Positions 26,503 to 35,244 of a DNA stretch of 64,000 nt are shown one piece after another. Where the stretch lies: the NCBI GenBank assembly GCA_965197005.1, contig OZ239982.1, forward strand, positions 868,001 through 932,000, in the 5' to 3' direction. Both the position numbers and the translations under genes were made by a program. Within the stretch, counting starts at the first letter, position 1, and each line of letters opens with the position of its first letter. Under the pieces are notes generated by a model that was given only the letters and a program-made list of their open reading frames with translations, ran no database searches and was not told the origin of the DNA. This DNA is from G965197005 sp965197005. Lineage in GTDB: Bacteria > Pseudomonadota > Gammaproteobacteria > Pseudomonadales > Oceanobacteraceae.

Positions 26503-27269
26503 TCTGGACGCTGGTAACGTAAATTAAGCTGATAACAGGCTTTAATACCGTATAGATAAATAATCCAAGAAATATAAATCCACAGCAAGCTGAATAATAA
26601 AACAGATAAAGAGCCGTAAATACTGCTATATGTTGTATTGTAAAAAACATAATATAAAAACAAGTTTTTTCCTAGGGAAAGAGCCACTAAGGTTAATAAA
26701 GAAGATAAAACAAGGGCTTTATTATGCACTTTTTTATTAATGCTCACTTTAAATAAAGAGTAAAAAATAAACCAAGCAAATATAAACAAAATAACGCTTT
26801 TAAACCACAGATTTTGATAAGACAAAAACAGCAAATTAAGGGCAATAAACAACATAGGAAGAATAATTAAATACAGCAAATAAACAAAAAAAGACACTAA
26901 AATAGGCTTGCGTATACTGAAATGGATTTTATTTACAATGCTCTCATAATCTTTTAAAAACATAATGAAAACAAAGAGCATATAACCTAAACCCAAGCGA
27001 CCTAATTTATTCGCATTAGACGCATAGCGAGTAAGCGCGTCGCTTAATGCTTGGGAATTTGTCGGATTAATGATCTCAAAAATAGATTGTTTAAGCAGCT
27101 CTAAATACTGCTCAAATTGAGGAAAATAAGAGAAAATAAAAATAAACAGAGTAAAAATAGGTAAAATAGAAAAAAGCGTAAAAAAGCTCAAGCTGGCAGC
27201 ATAATAAGTGGTATCATCATTAAAAAAATTAGCCAACAACTGCTTAACTCGATGTAGCCAAAATGACAT
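26499..27269 (-). CDS. YihY/UPF0761 family membrane protein
   Basis: About six membrane segments in 256 residues. YYAASLSFFTLFSILPIF near the N-terminus and SIYGSLSVLLFSLLWIYISWIIYLYG near the C-terminus are typical of the YihY (BrkB, once called RNase BN) family, whose function is unsettled. The frame is open upstream to 27323 inside fxsA, but the ATG at 27269 matches the family start and lies one base after the fxsA stop. Cotranscribed with fxsA. Confidence 0.85.
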   Translation of the reverse strand: MSFWLHRVKQLLANFFNDDTTYYAASLSFFTLFSILPIFTLFIFIFSYFPQFEQYLELLKQSIFEIINPTNSQALSDALTRYASNANKLGRLGLGYMLFVFIMFLKDYESIVNKIHFSIRKPILVSFFVYLLYLIILPMLFIALNLLFLSYQNLWFKSVILFIFAWFIFYSLFKVSINKKVHNKALVLSSLLTLVALSLGKNLFLYYVFYNTTYSSIYGSLSVLLFSLLWIYISWIIYLYGIKACYQLNLRYQRPD

Positions 27270-27270
27270 A

Positions 27271-27717
27271 TTAAGGTTCTTCACGCTGATATTCGCCCTC
27301 AATGGTATAACTTTGGCGAGCACTTTTATCTTCTTGATGATACGTGTTTGGGTTAACAGTCTTAGAGTGTAACCAAGTTCTTAACAAACGCTGAGCTACT
27401 TGCGTGCGTACCATCGGAATAAGCAACATAAAACCAACTAAGTCGGTTAAAAAACCTGGTGTTAGCAAAAATGCCCCCGCCAAAGCCAATAAAAAACCCT
27501 GTACCAGTTCATTGGCAGGAAGTTGTCCCGTTTGCAAACGAGACTGGGCTTTTAGTAGCACACCCATACCCTGTACACGCAGTAAATTGACACCAATAGC
27601 AGCGGTAGCCAAGATACTTAAAATAGTCCACCATACACCAATTAAGCTACCAACCTGAATGATTAATGCCAATTCAATAATAGGGACTAATAAAAAAATA
27701 AGAAATAATATAGGCAC
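27271..27717 (-). CDS. fxsA: FxsA family membrane protein
   Basis: A 148-residue membrane protein of the FxsA family, whose E. coli member affects exclusion of phage T7 when overproduced. The pattern is usual: an N-terminal hydrophobic pair (FLLVPIIELALIIQVGSLIG, then a TILSILATAAIGVNLLR segment), a third segment LLALAGAFLLTPGFLTDLVGFMLLIP, and a hydrophilic tail rich in Gln, Arg and Glu. It is the first gene of a two-gene unit with the YihY-type protein. Confidence 0.88.
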   Translation of the reverse strand: MPILFLIFLLVPIIELALIIQVGSLIGVWWTILSILATAAIGVNLLRVQGMGVLLKAQSRLQTGQLPANELVQGFLLALAGAFLLTPGFLTDLVGFMLLIPMVRTQVAQRLLRTWLHSKTVNPNTYHQEDKSARQSYTIEGEYQREEP

Positions 27718-27789
27718 AATGAACTCAATAATAAATAATGATGTTAGTTAAGGTGGCGACAAAATTGATAAATTCAAGGTGTCGTTTTT

Positions 27790-29331
27790 TTATGTACTTT
27801 TAAAACGCAGTTTTTTTTGTGCAAAATAAATCAATAACAATACAGGTAAGGTCATTAGAGCGGTTAATAAAAAGAAATGATTATATCCAATACTATCAAC
27901 CATAGAGCCAGAATATCCACCTAACATTTTAGGTAATAATGTCATTAATGAGGTGAAAATAGCATATTGCACAGCGGTAAATGAAACATTAATCAAACTT
28001 GCCAAAAAAGCCACAAAAGCAGCGCTGGCAATACCCCCTGCTAGATTATCTGCAGAAATAACGGCATATAATATCCAAAGTTGTCCAGAAGTCTCTTGCG
28101 AGAAGAACATAAACAATAAATTAGTGAGTGCTGATAAAATTGCCCCTAGCCAAAGAATGTTCATTACGCCAAAGCGTAAAGATAAAAAACCACCTAAAAA
28201 ACCACCAGAAATAGTCATCGCCAAACCATAGGTTTTAGAAGCGGCTGCTATGTCTATTTTGGAAAATCCCATATCCTGATAAAAAAGATTGGCAATAACT
28301 CCCATTACAATATCGGATACTCGATACAAACCAATTAACGCCAATAGTAGCCATGCTGTTGCTAATCCGTAACGTGTAAAAAAATCACGCACAGGTGCGA
28401 TATAGGTCGCCTCTAACATGTCTTTTTTGACCATGCCTACTATTATCAGAAAGTAGGCACAGACCAGCGCACCTAAAAGTGCCGCAACCAGACGTAAGGT
28501 CTCAACTAGAACACTTGCGATGACCCCATTGTTTAACAAGTTTTTTAAAAATGTTTTTAGCTCACTTGCATAGCCGCCTGAGTATCGATAAACCCCGATA
28601 AATACCAAAACCAGCAATAAAAATAACAGCAAAAAACGGGCATAATCTAAATTTTTATAAGTTTTTTTAATTATTTTTTGTGTCGGCTCAGGCATAAATA
28701 AACAGGTTGTGATGCCAATGCCCATTAATGCAGCCATCAACGAATAGGTTTGTGACCAAGCCTGAAAACTATATGCCTCTTTACTTGAGCCTAAATACTC
28801 CGCCATAAATAAAGCACCTGCACCAGCGACAATCATGCCAATTCGATAACCTGCAATATAAGTTGAAGATAATAGACCTTGCAATTCAATAGGGGCGCAT
28901 TCAACTCGATAAGCATCAATAACCGTATCTTGAGTAGCAGAAGAAAAACCCAGCAGCACCGCAAAAATAGCCATATAGTTAAGGTTATCTTGAGGGTCAT
29001 GCCATGCCATTGCAAAAATAGCCGCAGCAATAGCACACTGCGCCAACAATAACCAACTACGCCTACGCCCAAGATACCTATCTAAAATAGGTAAGGGCAA
29101 ACTATCAACTAAGGGAGCCCAGACAAACTTAAAAGAATAACCCAAAGCCGCCCAACTAAAATAAGTGACTGCTGAACGCTCAACACCTGCCTCTCTAAGC
29201 CATAAAGACAGTGAAGAAAAAATTAATAAAATGGGCAATCCCGCAGAAAAACCCAAAAAAAGCATATTAATTACTTTAACATTAAAAAAAGCCTTAAAGC
29301 CCGAGTTGGGGGTATGAACCTGTTCTTGCAT
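27790..29331 (-). CDS. AmpG-like MFS permease
   Basis: Major facilitator protein of 513 residues with 12-14 hydrophobic segments. The N-terminal LGFSAGLPILLIFSSLSLWLREAG and the VDSLPLPILDRYLGRRRSWLLL loop match AmpG, the anhydro-muropeptide importer used in cell-wall recycling. Substrate is inferred from family only. Its start codon overlaps the stop of yajQ by one base, so yajQ and this gene form one transcript. Confidence 0.85.
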   Translation of the reverse strand: MQEQVHTPNSGFKAFFNVKVINMLFLGFSAGLPILLIFSSLSLWLREAGVERSAVTYFSWAALGYSFKFVWAPLVDSLPLPILDRYLGRRRSWLLLAQCAIAAAIFAMAWHDPQDNLNYMAIFAVLLGFSSATQDTVIDAYRVECAPIELQGLLSSTYIAGYRIGMIVAGAGALFMAEYLGSSKEAYSFQAWSQTYSLMAALMGIGITTCLFMPEPTQKIIKKTYKNLDYARFLLLFLLLVLVFIGVYRYSGGYASELKTFLKNLLNNGVIASVLVETLRLVAALLGALVCAYFLIIVGMVKKDMLEATYIAPVRDFFTRYGLATAWLLLALIGLYRVSDIVMGVIANLFYQDMGFSKIDIAAASKTYGLAMTISGGFLGGFLSLRFGVMNILWLGAILSALTNLLFMFFSQETSGQLWILYAVISADNLAGGIASAAFVAFLASLINVSFTAVQYAIFTSLMTLLPKMLGGYSGSMVDSIGYNHFFLLTALMTLPVLLLIYFAQKKLRFKST

Positions 29332-29816
29332 TAGCTTTTCATATTTTTAAAATTAAGAGGCAAATCAATCGCATCATGGTTTTTTAGTAGTTGCATAACA
29401 GCTTGTAAATCATCACGGCTTTTGCCTTGTACACGTACCGTTTCTCCCTGGATACTGGCCTGTACTTTAATTTTACTTTCTTTAATTAGCTTGGTGATTT
29501 TTTTACCCAGTTCTTTATCAATGCCTTGGCGCATCGTTGCTGCCATTTTAACTTGCTTGCCAGCACCTTGAATATCAGCATACTCCAAACAGCTTATTTT
29601 AATGGCACGTTTGGTCATTGCACTTTCTAACATGGGCTGCATTTGTTGTAGTTGAAATTCTTCATTAGCCGTTAAAGTCACAACAAACTCATTTAACTCA
29701 AAAGAAGCATTTACACCTTTAAAGTCATAACGTGTTGTCAACTCACGATTAGCTTGGTCCACGGCATTTTGTGCTTCATGTTTATCAACTTCAGATACCA
29801 CATCAAAAGAGGGCAT
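29331..29816 (-). CDS. yajQ: YajQ family nucleotide-binding protein
   Basis: A 161-residue cytosolic protein of the YajQ/UPF0234 family (MPSFDVVSEVDKHEAQNAVDQ at the start, TTRYDFKGV, and LGKKITKLIKESKIKVQASIQG). Members in Xanthomonas and Pseudomonas bind c-di-GMP and act in gene regulation; that role here is inference, but the window also holds two diguanylate cyclases. Upstream of its promoter region lies the long 8-bp repeat array. Confidence 0.93.
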   Translation of the reverse strand: MPSFDVVSEVDKHEAQNAVDQANRELTTRYDFKGVNASFELNEFVVTLTANEEFQLQQMQPMLESAMTKRAIKISCLEYADIQGAGKQVKMAATMRQGIDKELGKKITKLIKESKIKVQASIQGETVRVQGKSRDDLQAVMQLLKNHDAIDLPLNFKNMKS

Positions 29817-29922
29817 AACATTTCTCCAATTACAATAAAAGCCATACTTTACTTGTTTATGCGTACTTAGAAAAGTGCTATTTGCATAGATAAAACCGCT
29901 GAGGACTGAGGATAGGTTTCAG

Positions 29923-30152
29923 GGTTGTTCGGTTGTTCGGTTGTTTCGGTTGTTTCGGTTGTTTCGGTTGTTCGGTTGTTCGGTTGTTTCGGTTGTTCGG
30001 TTGTTCGGTTGTTTCGGTTGTTCGGTTGTTCGGTTGTTCGGTTGTTCGGTTGTTCGGTTGTTCGGTTGTTCGGTTGTTCGGTTGTTCGGTTGTTCGGTTG
30101 TTCGGTTGTTCGGTTGTTCGGTTGTTCGGTTGTTCGGTTGTTCGGTTGTTTC
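29923..30152 (+). repeat. 28-unit tandem array of GGTTGTTC/GGTTGTTTC
   Basis: 230 bp made of 22 units of GGTTGTTC and 6 units of GGTTGTTTC. The nine-base variant sits mainly in the first third; units 12-27 (30016-30143) are sixteen perfect 8-bp copies. The strand bias (G/T versus A/C) is complete. Confidence 0.97.
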
Positions 30153-30203
30153 AGTGTACTAGTACATTGATTTTTTTGGTTTTAAAAATAATTAAAATTT
30201 AAT

Positions 30204-30292
30204 TATATTTAAATAGGTAAGCGGCTTCTAATAGCACGTCTATCCCTAATCTCCTCAATCTCCTATATTTAAATAGGTAAGCGGCTTCTAAT
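30204..30292 (+). repeat. 29-bp direct repeat pair, 31-bp spacer
   Basis: Two perfect 29-bp copies at 30204-30232 and 30264-30292 (TATATTTAAATAGG at the left end, GCGGCTTCTAAT at the right) flank a 31-bp unique spacer. The geometry is CRISPR-like, but there are only two copies, no cas genes in the window, and no similarity I recognise to a known CRISPR repeat. Confidence 0.9.
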
Positions 30293-30505
30293 CCTTTATT
30301 TTAAGAGTAAAAGCTATTTTTTAAAAAAGGCATTAAGGTGTTAATAAAAATATAATTTATTGGTTAATATAGGTTTTTGTCTGTTTGTTTATGACAATAT
30401 TTTTAATCAAAATTAGCTTGTTTGTTTAAGCAAATAGTTCAGGTGGATTATGGTTTTGCTGTATGCCTATAATTTATTTTTATAAAAAGTGCCACTTCAC
30501 GTAAA

Positions 30506-30742
30506 CTAGCTCCACCTGATTAAACCGATTATGGCAGATATGATATAAAAAAATTGCAAAGTAAAAAAAGCCCAACGCTTATCTAGCAAGCCCCAAGCGG
30601 CAAATAGTAGGGCAGACAGTAATAGTAAGCAAAAACCTAGGATTTCATTACCTGTATTAGAGGCGATAAGCAGCGCATAAGCCATGGCGGATACAGAACC
30701 TGAGGTTTCAAACAGGCGAATTAAGTTTTGTTGGTTATTCAT
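30506..30742 (-). CDS. small membrane protein coupled to cysS
   Basis: A 78-residue protein with two or three hydrophobic segments (SAMAYALLIASN, ILGFCLLLLSALLFAAWGLL, FFTLQFFYIISAIIGLI). The ATG overlaps the cysS stop as ATGA, so the start is at 30742 and not the earlier in-frame codon. The pattern resembles short families related to PnuC/YgjV or CBU_0592-type membrane proteins, but I cannot assign it. Confidence 0.7.
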   Translation of the reverse strand: MNNQQNLIRLFETSGSVSAMAYALLIASNTGNEILGFCLLLLSALLFAAWGLLDKRWAFFTLQFFYIISAIIGLIRWS

Positions 30743-32127
30743 TGTTTGCGCCAAGTGGTGCCGTCGCTGCTGTCTTTAAGTTCAATTCCTTGTTTAAGTA
30801 GCTCTGCTCGTATGGCATCGGCACGGGCAAAGTCTTTTGCTGCTTTGGCATCGGTGCGCTGCTGAATAAGTGTTTCAATGGCATTTTTATCGAGTGTTAG
30901 GTCGTTATTTGTGCCTTGTAGGTAGTCGTTTGGGGGCAGTTGTAGGCAGCCCATAATACCTGCTAAGTAGCGGAGTTGTTGGGCAAGTGGTGGTTTGTCT
31001 GTAGCTTGGCTGCGGTTAATTTGGGCAACCAATTCAAACAGTACGCCAATGGCTTCGGCACTGTTAAAGTCATCATTTAAGGCGGCATGAAAGCGTTTGG
31101 AGTAGTTGTTTTGTATGTCTTGAGGCTGCTGTTTGTGGTTGATTTGTGCCAGCTCTAGGCAGTTGTATAGGCGTTCTAGTTTGGCTTTGGCATCTTGTAG
31201 GCTTTGTTCGCTGTAGTTGATGGCGCTGCGATAATGGCTTGAAAGCAAGAAAAAGCGCACAACTTCTGGGTGGTATTGGTTGAGTATTTCGCGAATGGTA
31301 AAAAAGTTGCCTAAGGATTTGGACATTTTTTCGCCATCAACTCGAACTGCTCCAGCATGGAGCCAATAGTTGGCGTAGGTCTCTCCTGTGGCGGCTTCAG
31401 ATTGCGCTATCTCGTTTTCATGGTGAGGAAATTTTAAATCAGGACCGCCGCCGTGCATATCAAAATGATTGCCTAAGCAGCAGGTGGACATGGCGGAGCA
31501 TTCAATATGCCAGCCGGGGCGACCAATACCAAAGGGGGATTGCCAATGGGGTTCGTCGGCTTTGGCGGCTTTCCATAAGACAAAATCCAGCGGGTCACGT
31601 TTGCTGCTGTCTACTTCTACTCGTGCTCCTGCACTTAGTTCATCGAGTATCTTGCCTGATAATTTGCCGTAGTTGGCGAATTGGCGTACGCAATAATATA
31701 CATCGCCATTGTCACCTAAATATGCCATGTTTTTGTCAATTAGTGTTTGGATCATCTGAATAATGGCATCAATGTGTTCGCTGGCTTTGGGTTCGCTATC
31801 AGGGGGCAAAATGCCGAGCTGTTTTTCATCTTGGTGCATGGCTTGAATAAAACGCTGGGTTAGCGTTTGGTAACTTTCGTTATTTTCGTTTGCACGTTGT
31901 ATGATTTTATCGTCAATGTCGGTAATGTTGCGAATGTAGGTGACTTCATAGCCTAGGTGTCTTAAATAGCGGCTGATTAAATCAAAAGCAACCATCACAC
32001 GAGCATGCCCTAGGTGGCAAAAGTCGTATACGGTCATGCCGCATACATATAGGCGTACTTGGTTTTTGTGAATGGGCTTAAAGGTTTCTTTGTGTTTGCT
32101 TAAACTGTTGTATATGGTTAAATTCAT
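30739..32127 (-). CDS. cysS: cysteinyl-tRNA synthetase
   Basis: Class I synthetase charging tRNA-Cys, 462 residues. The zinc-ligand Cys29 is followed by HLGH at 38-41 (HIGH motif), then GRPGWHIECSAM, HHENEIAQSEA and KMSKSLGN. The order glnS-cysS matches Pseudomonas. Only 4 nt separate it from the glnS stop, so the two synthetase genes and the small membrane protein gene are one operon. Confidence 0.97.
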   Translation of the reverse strand: MNLTIYNSLSKHKETFKPIHKNQVRLYVCGMTVYDFCHLGHARVMVAFDLISRYLRHLGYEVTYIRNITDIDDKIIQRANENNESYQTLTQRFIQAMHQDEKQLGILPPDSEPKASEHIDAIIQMIQTLIDKNMAYLGDNGDVYYCVRQFANYGKLSGKILDELSAGARVEVDSSKRDPLDFVLWKAAKADEPHWQSPFGIGRPGWHIECSAMSTCCLGNHFDMHGGGPDLKFPHHENEIAQSEAATGETYANYWLHAGAVRVDGEKMSKSLGNFFTIREILNQYHPEVVRFFLLSSHYRSAINYSEQSLQDAKAKLERLYNCLELAQINHKQQPQDIQNNYSKRFHAALNDDFNSAEAIGVLFELVAQINRSQATDKPPLAQQLRYLAGIMGCLQLPPNDYLQGTNNDLTLDKNAIETLIQQRTDAKAAKDFARADAIRAELLKQGIELKDSSDGTTWRKQ

Positions 32128-32131
32128 GGCG

Positions 32132-33811
32132 TTAATTCTGGCTTAGGGCTTTGTCTTCACGCAGACCAATGGCAAGGTTGAAAACGGCTTTTTCTCCTGC
32201 AATGTGGTCGTAACGGTCGGCAACGTAGTTGCCTTGGCGTTCAAATTGATAGCGGCTTTCATTGCTCACGTTTAGCAAGGCGGGTTCGATTAATACTTGT
32301 TTTATTTCTAGTGAGTGCGGATTAATGCACTGCATAAAGTCTTGCTCTTTGCTGTCGGGGGTGGCATGGGTAAATAGCCGCTGATACAGTCTAAGTTCGG
32401 CTGGTTTGGCGTGTGCCACACTTAGCCAATGCACAACGCCTTTGGGTTTGATGCCATCTTCTGGATCACACCCTAGGGTGTTGGCAATGAGTTTTGCTGT
32501 AACCAAGGTGACGTTGCCTTGGCTATCGGTGTCATAGCCGGTGGCTTCTAATACATAACCATAGCGCAGGCGAATGCGTTTATCTGGGCAGAATTTCTTT
32601 TTGAATTTTTTGCTGTATTCGGTTTTAAAGTCATCTTGCTCAATATAAATCTCATGGCTAAAAGGCAGCTTGCGACTGCCTAAATCTAGCTCTGGGTGTA
32701 GTGGTGCTTGTAGTTCTTCAAAGTGGTCTGTTGCTATATTTTCAATGCGTACTTTAAGTGGGTTTTGAATACAAAAACCACGCAAGGCATTTTGGTTGTA
32801 ATCAGTACGCACGGCATGTTCTAACATGGCAACATCAACCATGCCATCACTTCTACTTACCCCTATCATGTCACAAAAATGGCGAATGGCGTGGGGCGCA
32901 AAACCTCTACGGCGCATACCAGAGATGGTGGGCATACGGGGGTCGTCCCAACCGCTTACTACGGCTTCGTCAACAAGGGCTTTGAGCTTGCGCTTGGAGG
33001 TGATGGTGTAATCTAAGTTAAGCCGTCCAAATTCGTATTGCCTAGGCGTGCAAGGTACGGGTAGGTGGGCTAAAAACCATTCGTATAACGGACGGTGGTC
33101 TTCAAATTCAAGGGTACAAATGGAGTGGGTAATGCCTTCTATGGCATCAGATTGTCCGTGGGTGAAGTCGTAAGTTGGGTAAATATTCCAAGTGTTGCCT
33201 GTTTGATGGTGCTGAATATGACGAATGCGATAGATAATTGGGTCGCGTAAGTTCATATTGCTTGATGCCATGTCTATTTTGGCACGCAGCACGCTGTGCC
33301 CTTCAGGTAATTCGCCTAGTTGCATTTTGCTAAATTGTTCAAGGTTTTCTGCTACGCTCCGATCTCTATAGGGGCTGGGTGTACCTGCCTCGGTGAGGGT
33401 GCCTCGGTAGCTACGTGCTTGTTCTGGAGATAGCTCGCATACATAAGCATGACCTGCTTTAATTAGCTCTAATGCCCATTCATATAGGGTGGAAAAATAG
33501 TCTGAGGCAAAACGAATGTCACCACTCCAGTTAAAGCCCAACCAGTGTATGTCTTCTTGTATGGCGTTGATAAATTCTTGGCTTTCTTTTTCTGGATTGG
33601 TGTCGTCAAAGCGTAAATGACATGCACCATTAAATTGTTCTGCCAGTCCAAAATTTAAGCAGATAGATTTGGCATGTCCAATGTGTAAATAGCCGTTGGG
33701 CTCTGGCGGAAAACGGGTAATGAGCTTTTGTATTTTGCCGCTGTTTAGGTCTTGCTCAATTTGTTTGCCAATAAAATGCTGGTTGCTGGTTGGTTCTGTT
33801 TGTTCATTCAT
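32132..33811 (-). CDS. glnS: glutaminyl-tRNA synthetase
   Basis: Class I synthetase charging tRNA-Gln, 559 residues. RFPPEPNGYLHIGHAKS holds the HIGH motif at residues 43-46, RFDDTNP follows, and ITSKRKLKAL is the KMSKS equivalent. The C-terminal anticodon-binding beta-barrels are complete, including VHWLSVAHA. Divergent from ppiB across 140 bp, first gene of the glnS-cysS operon. Confidence 0.97.
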   Translation of the reverse strand: MNEQTEPTSNQHFIGKQIEQDLNSGKIQKLITRFPPEPNGYLHIGHAKSICLNFGLAEQFNGACHLRFDDTNPEKESQEFINAIQEDIHWLGFNWSGDIRFASDYFSTLYEWALELIKAGHAYVCELSPEQARSYRGTLTEAGTPSPYRDRSVAENLEQFSKMQLGELPEGHSVLRAKIDMASSNMNLRDPIIYRIRHIQHHQTGNTWNIYPTYDFTHGQSDAIEGITHSICTLEFEDHRPLYEWFLAHLPVPCTPRQYEFGRLNLDYTITSKRKLKALVDEAVVSGWDDPRMPTISGMRRRGFAPHAIRHFCDMIGVSRSDGMVDVAMLEHAVRTDYNQNALRGFCIQNPLKVRIENIATDHFEELQAPLHPELDLGSRKLPFSHEIYIEQDDFKTEYSKKFKKKFCPDKRIRLRYGYVLEATGYDTDSQGNVTLVTAKLIANTLGCDPEDGIKPKGVVHWLSVAHAKPAELRLYQRLFTHATPDSKEQDFMQCINPHSLEIKQVLIEPALLNVSNESRYQFERQGNYVADRYDHIAGEKAVFNLAIGLREDKALSQN

Positions 33812-33951
33812 AAAAGTAGTTTCACTTAAAAAAGGTGGTATGTAACTTTAATACACTGACGAGCAGCTCAAAAGAGGCTATTATACGCACTCAACAGCGA
33901 ATATACAGCTACTAACTTTGATTAACCTAATAAACAAATAAAGAGGACGAT

Positions 33952-34452
33952 ATGATTATTTTTACAACTGACTTTGGTGATATTGAAATTGAATTGGATT
34001 TTGAGAATGCACCTATTAGTGCTCAAAACTTTGAAAACTATGTAAAAGAAGGGTTTTATGATGGCACTATTTTTCATCGAGTGATTGATAATTTTATGAT
34101 TCAAGGCGGTGGTTTTAATGAGAGTATGCAGCCGCAAGAAGGACATGCGAGTATTGAAAATGAAGCGGATAATGGCTTAAAAAATGATACAGGTACGTTG
34201 GCGATGGCACGCACTATGGAGCCGCATTCTGCGAGTTCACAGTTTTTTATTAATGTTGCTGATAACGACTTTTTAAATCATACCAGTAAAGATACTCAGG
34301 GTTGGGGTTATGCGGTATTTGGTAAAGTGGTTTCTGGTATGGACGTTGTAAACCGTATTAAATCTGTGAAAACGGGTATGCAGGCAGGTCATCAAGATGT
34401 GCCTGTTGAGCCTGTGATTGTGACTAAAGCGTACATAAAAGAAGCTGATTGA
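33952..34452 (+). CDS. ppiB: cyclophilin-type peptidyl-prolyl isomerase PpiB
   Basis: Cytosolic cyclophilin catalysing proline cis-trans isomerisation. At 166 residues without signal peptide it matches PpiB. Active-site landmarks are FHRVIDNFMIQGGGF, GTLAMARTMEPHSASSQFFINVADN and YAVFGKVVSGMDVV. AGAGGA precedes the ATG by a few bases. The stop overlaps the lpxH start, as in Pseudomonas. Confidence 0.95.
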   Translation: MIIFTTDFGDIEIELDFENAPISAQNFENYVKEGFYDGTIFHRVIDNFMIQGGGFNESMQPQEGHASIENEADNGLKNDTGTLAMARTMEPHSASSQFFINVADNDFLNHTSKDTQGWGYAVFGKVVSGMDVVNRIKSVKTGMQAGHQDVPVEPVIVTKAYIKEAD

Positions 34453-35171
34453 TGGCATTGTATTTTATTGCAGATTTGCACTTGCAGCAGTCACGCCCAA
34501 GTATGACGCAGGGGTTTGTGGATTTTATGCAAGGCTTAAAGGACGCAAGTGCATTGTATATAGTGGGCGATTTATTTGAAGTTTGGGTGGGCGATGATTA
34601 TAGCGATGAATGCACCCAAGCAGTGATTGCTGAGCTTAATGCGTTTAGTGCCAGTGGCAAAGCCTTGTATTTTATGCACGGCAATCGAGATTTTTTATTG
34701 GGCGAGCAGTTTTGTAAGCAAACAGGCGGCATATTGCTTGATGAACCGCATGTTTTAGAACTGGATAAGCCCGCTTTATTACTACATGGTGATAGCCTGT
34801 GCACCAAAGATACGGCGTATATGCAGATGCGTACGTTGTTGCGTAATCCTCAATTTCAGCAGCAATTATTGGTAAAACCGCTTGCTGAACGGTTGCAGTT
34901 GGCCGTTAAAATTCGTGGTCAAAGTCAAGCGGGTAATCAGCTTAAAGCTGAAGATATTATGGACGTTACCCCTTCTGCGGTGGACGCATTAATGGACGAG
35001 TATCAGGTAGATATGCTTATCCATGGACATACACACCGCCCCAATCGTCATTTATGGCAACACAAGCAACGTACATATGAGCGTATTGTATTGGGTGACT
35101 GGCGTGATGATTTAGGTTGGGTATTGCGTTATGCTGATGGTCTGTTTGAGCAGACGAGCTTTGCGTTTTAG
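34452..35171 (+). CDS. lpxH: UDP-2,3-diacylglucosamine diphosphatase LpxH
   Basis: Metallophosphoesterase that hydrolyses UDP-diacylglucosamine to lipid X in lipid A synthesis, at the inner membrane face. The metal-binding motifs are all visible: FIADLHL, VGDLFEVWVGDD, HGNRDFLLG, LLHGDSLC and IHGHTHRP. The ATG at 34452 shares its first base with the ppiB stop (TGATG); a TTG one codon earlier is less likely. 239 residues, normal length. A strong terminator follows. Confidence 0.95.
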   Translation: MALYFIADLHLQQSRPSMTQGFVDFMQGLKDASALYIVGDLFEVWVGDDYSDECTQAVIAELNAFSASGKALYFMHGNRDFLLGEQFCKQTGGILLDEPHVLELDKPALLLHGDSLCTKDTAYMQMRTLLRNPQFQQQLLVKPLAERLQLAVKIRGQSQAGNQLKAEDIMDVTPSAVDALMDEYQVDMLIHGHTHRPNRHLWQHKQRTYERIVLGDWRDDLGWVLRYADGLFEQTSFAF

Positions 35172-35184
35172 TGATGATATGTAC

Positions 35185-35232
35185 ACAGCCTGCACACAAG
35201 CACAATGTGGTGTGCAGGTTGTGGTGTTTTTT
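35185..35232 (+). terminator. rho-independent terminator after lpxH
   Basis: A 13-bp stem with one G-T pair (ACAGCCTGCACAC at 35185-35197 with GTGTGCAGGTTGT at 35210-35222) and a 12-nt loop is followed by TTTTTT at 35227-35232. It closes the ppiB-lpxH operon before the convergent trxB. Confidence 0.85.
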
Positions 35233-35244
35233 AAGCCAAGTTAT

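Larger units (their letters stand above)
29817..30505 (+). other. repeat-rich non-coding region (689 bp)
   Basis: Between yajQ and the small membrane protein gene (stop at 30506). It holds a 230-bp array of 8/9-bp units (29923-30152), a perfect 12-bp palindrome TGTACTAGTACA (30155-30166) touching its end, and a 29-bp direct repeat pair (30204-30292). The last ~200 bp is AT-rich with nothing recognised. The open frames across the array arise only because the unit lacks stop codons in every frame. Confidence 0.8.

Noticed and set aside
29925..30202. Overlapping open frames in all three plus frames through the 8-bp array
   Set aside because: The repeat unit has no stop codon in any frame, so open frames are automatic; there is no good ATG with a ribosome binding site.
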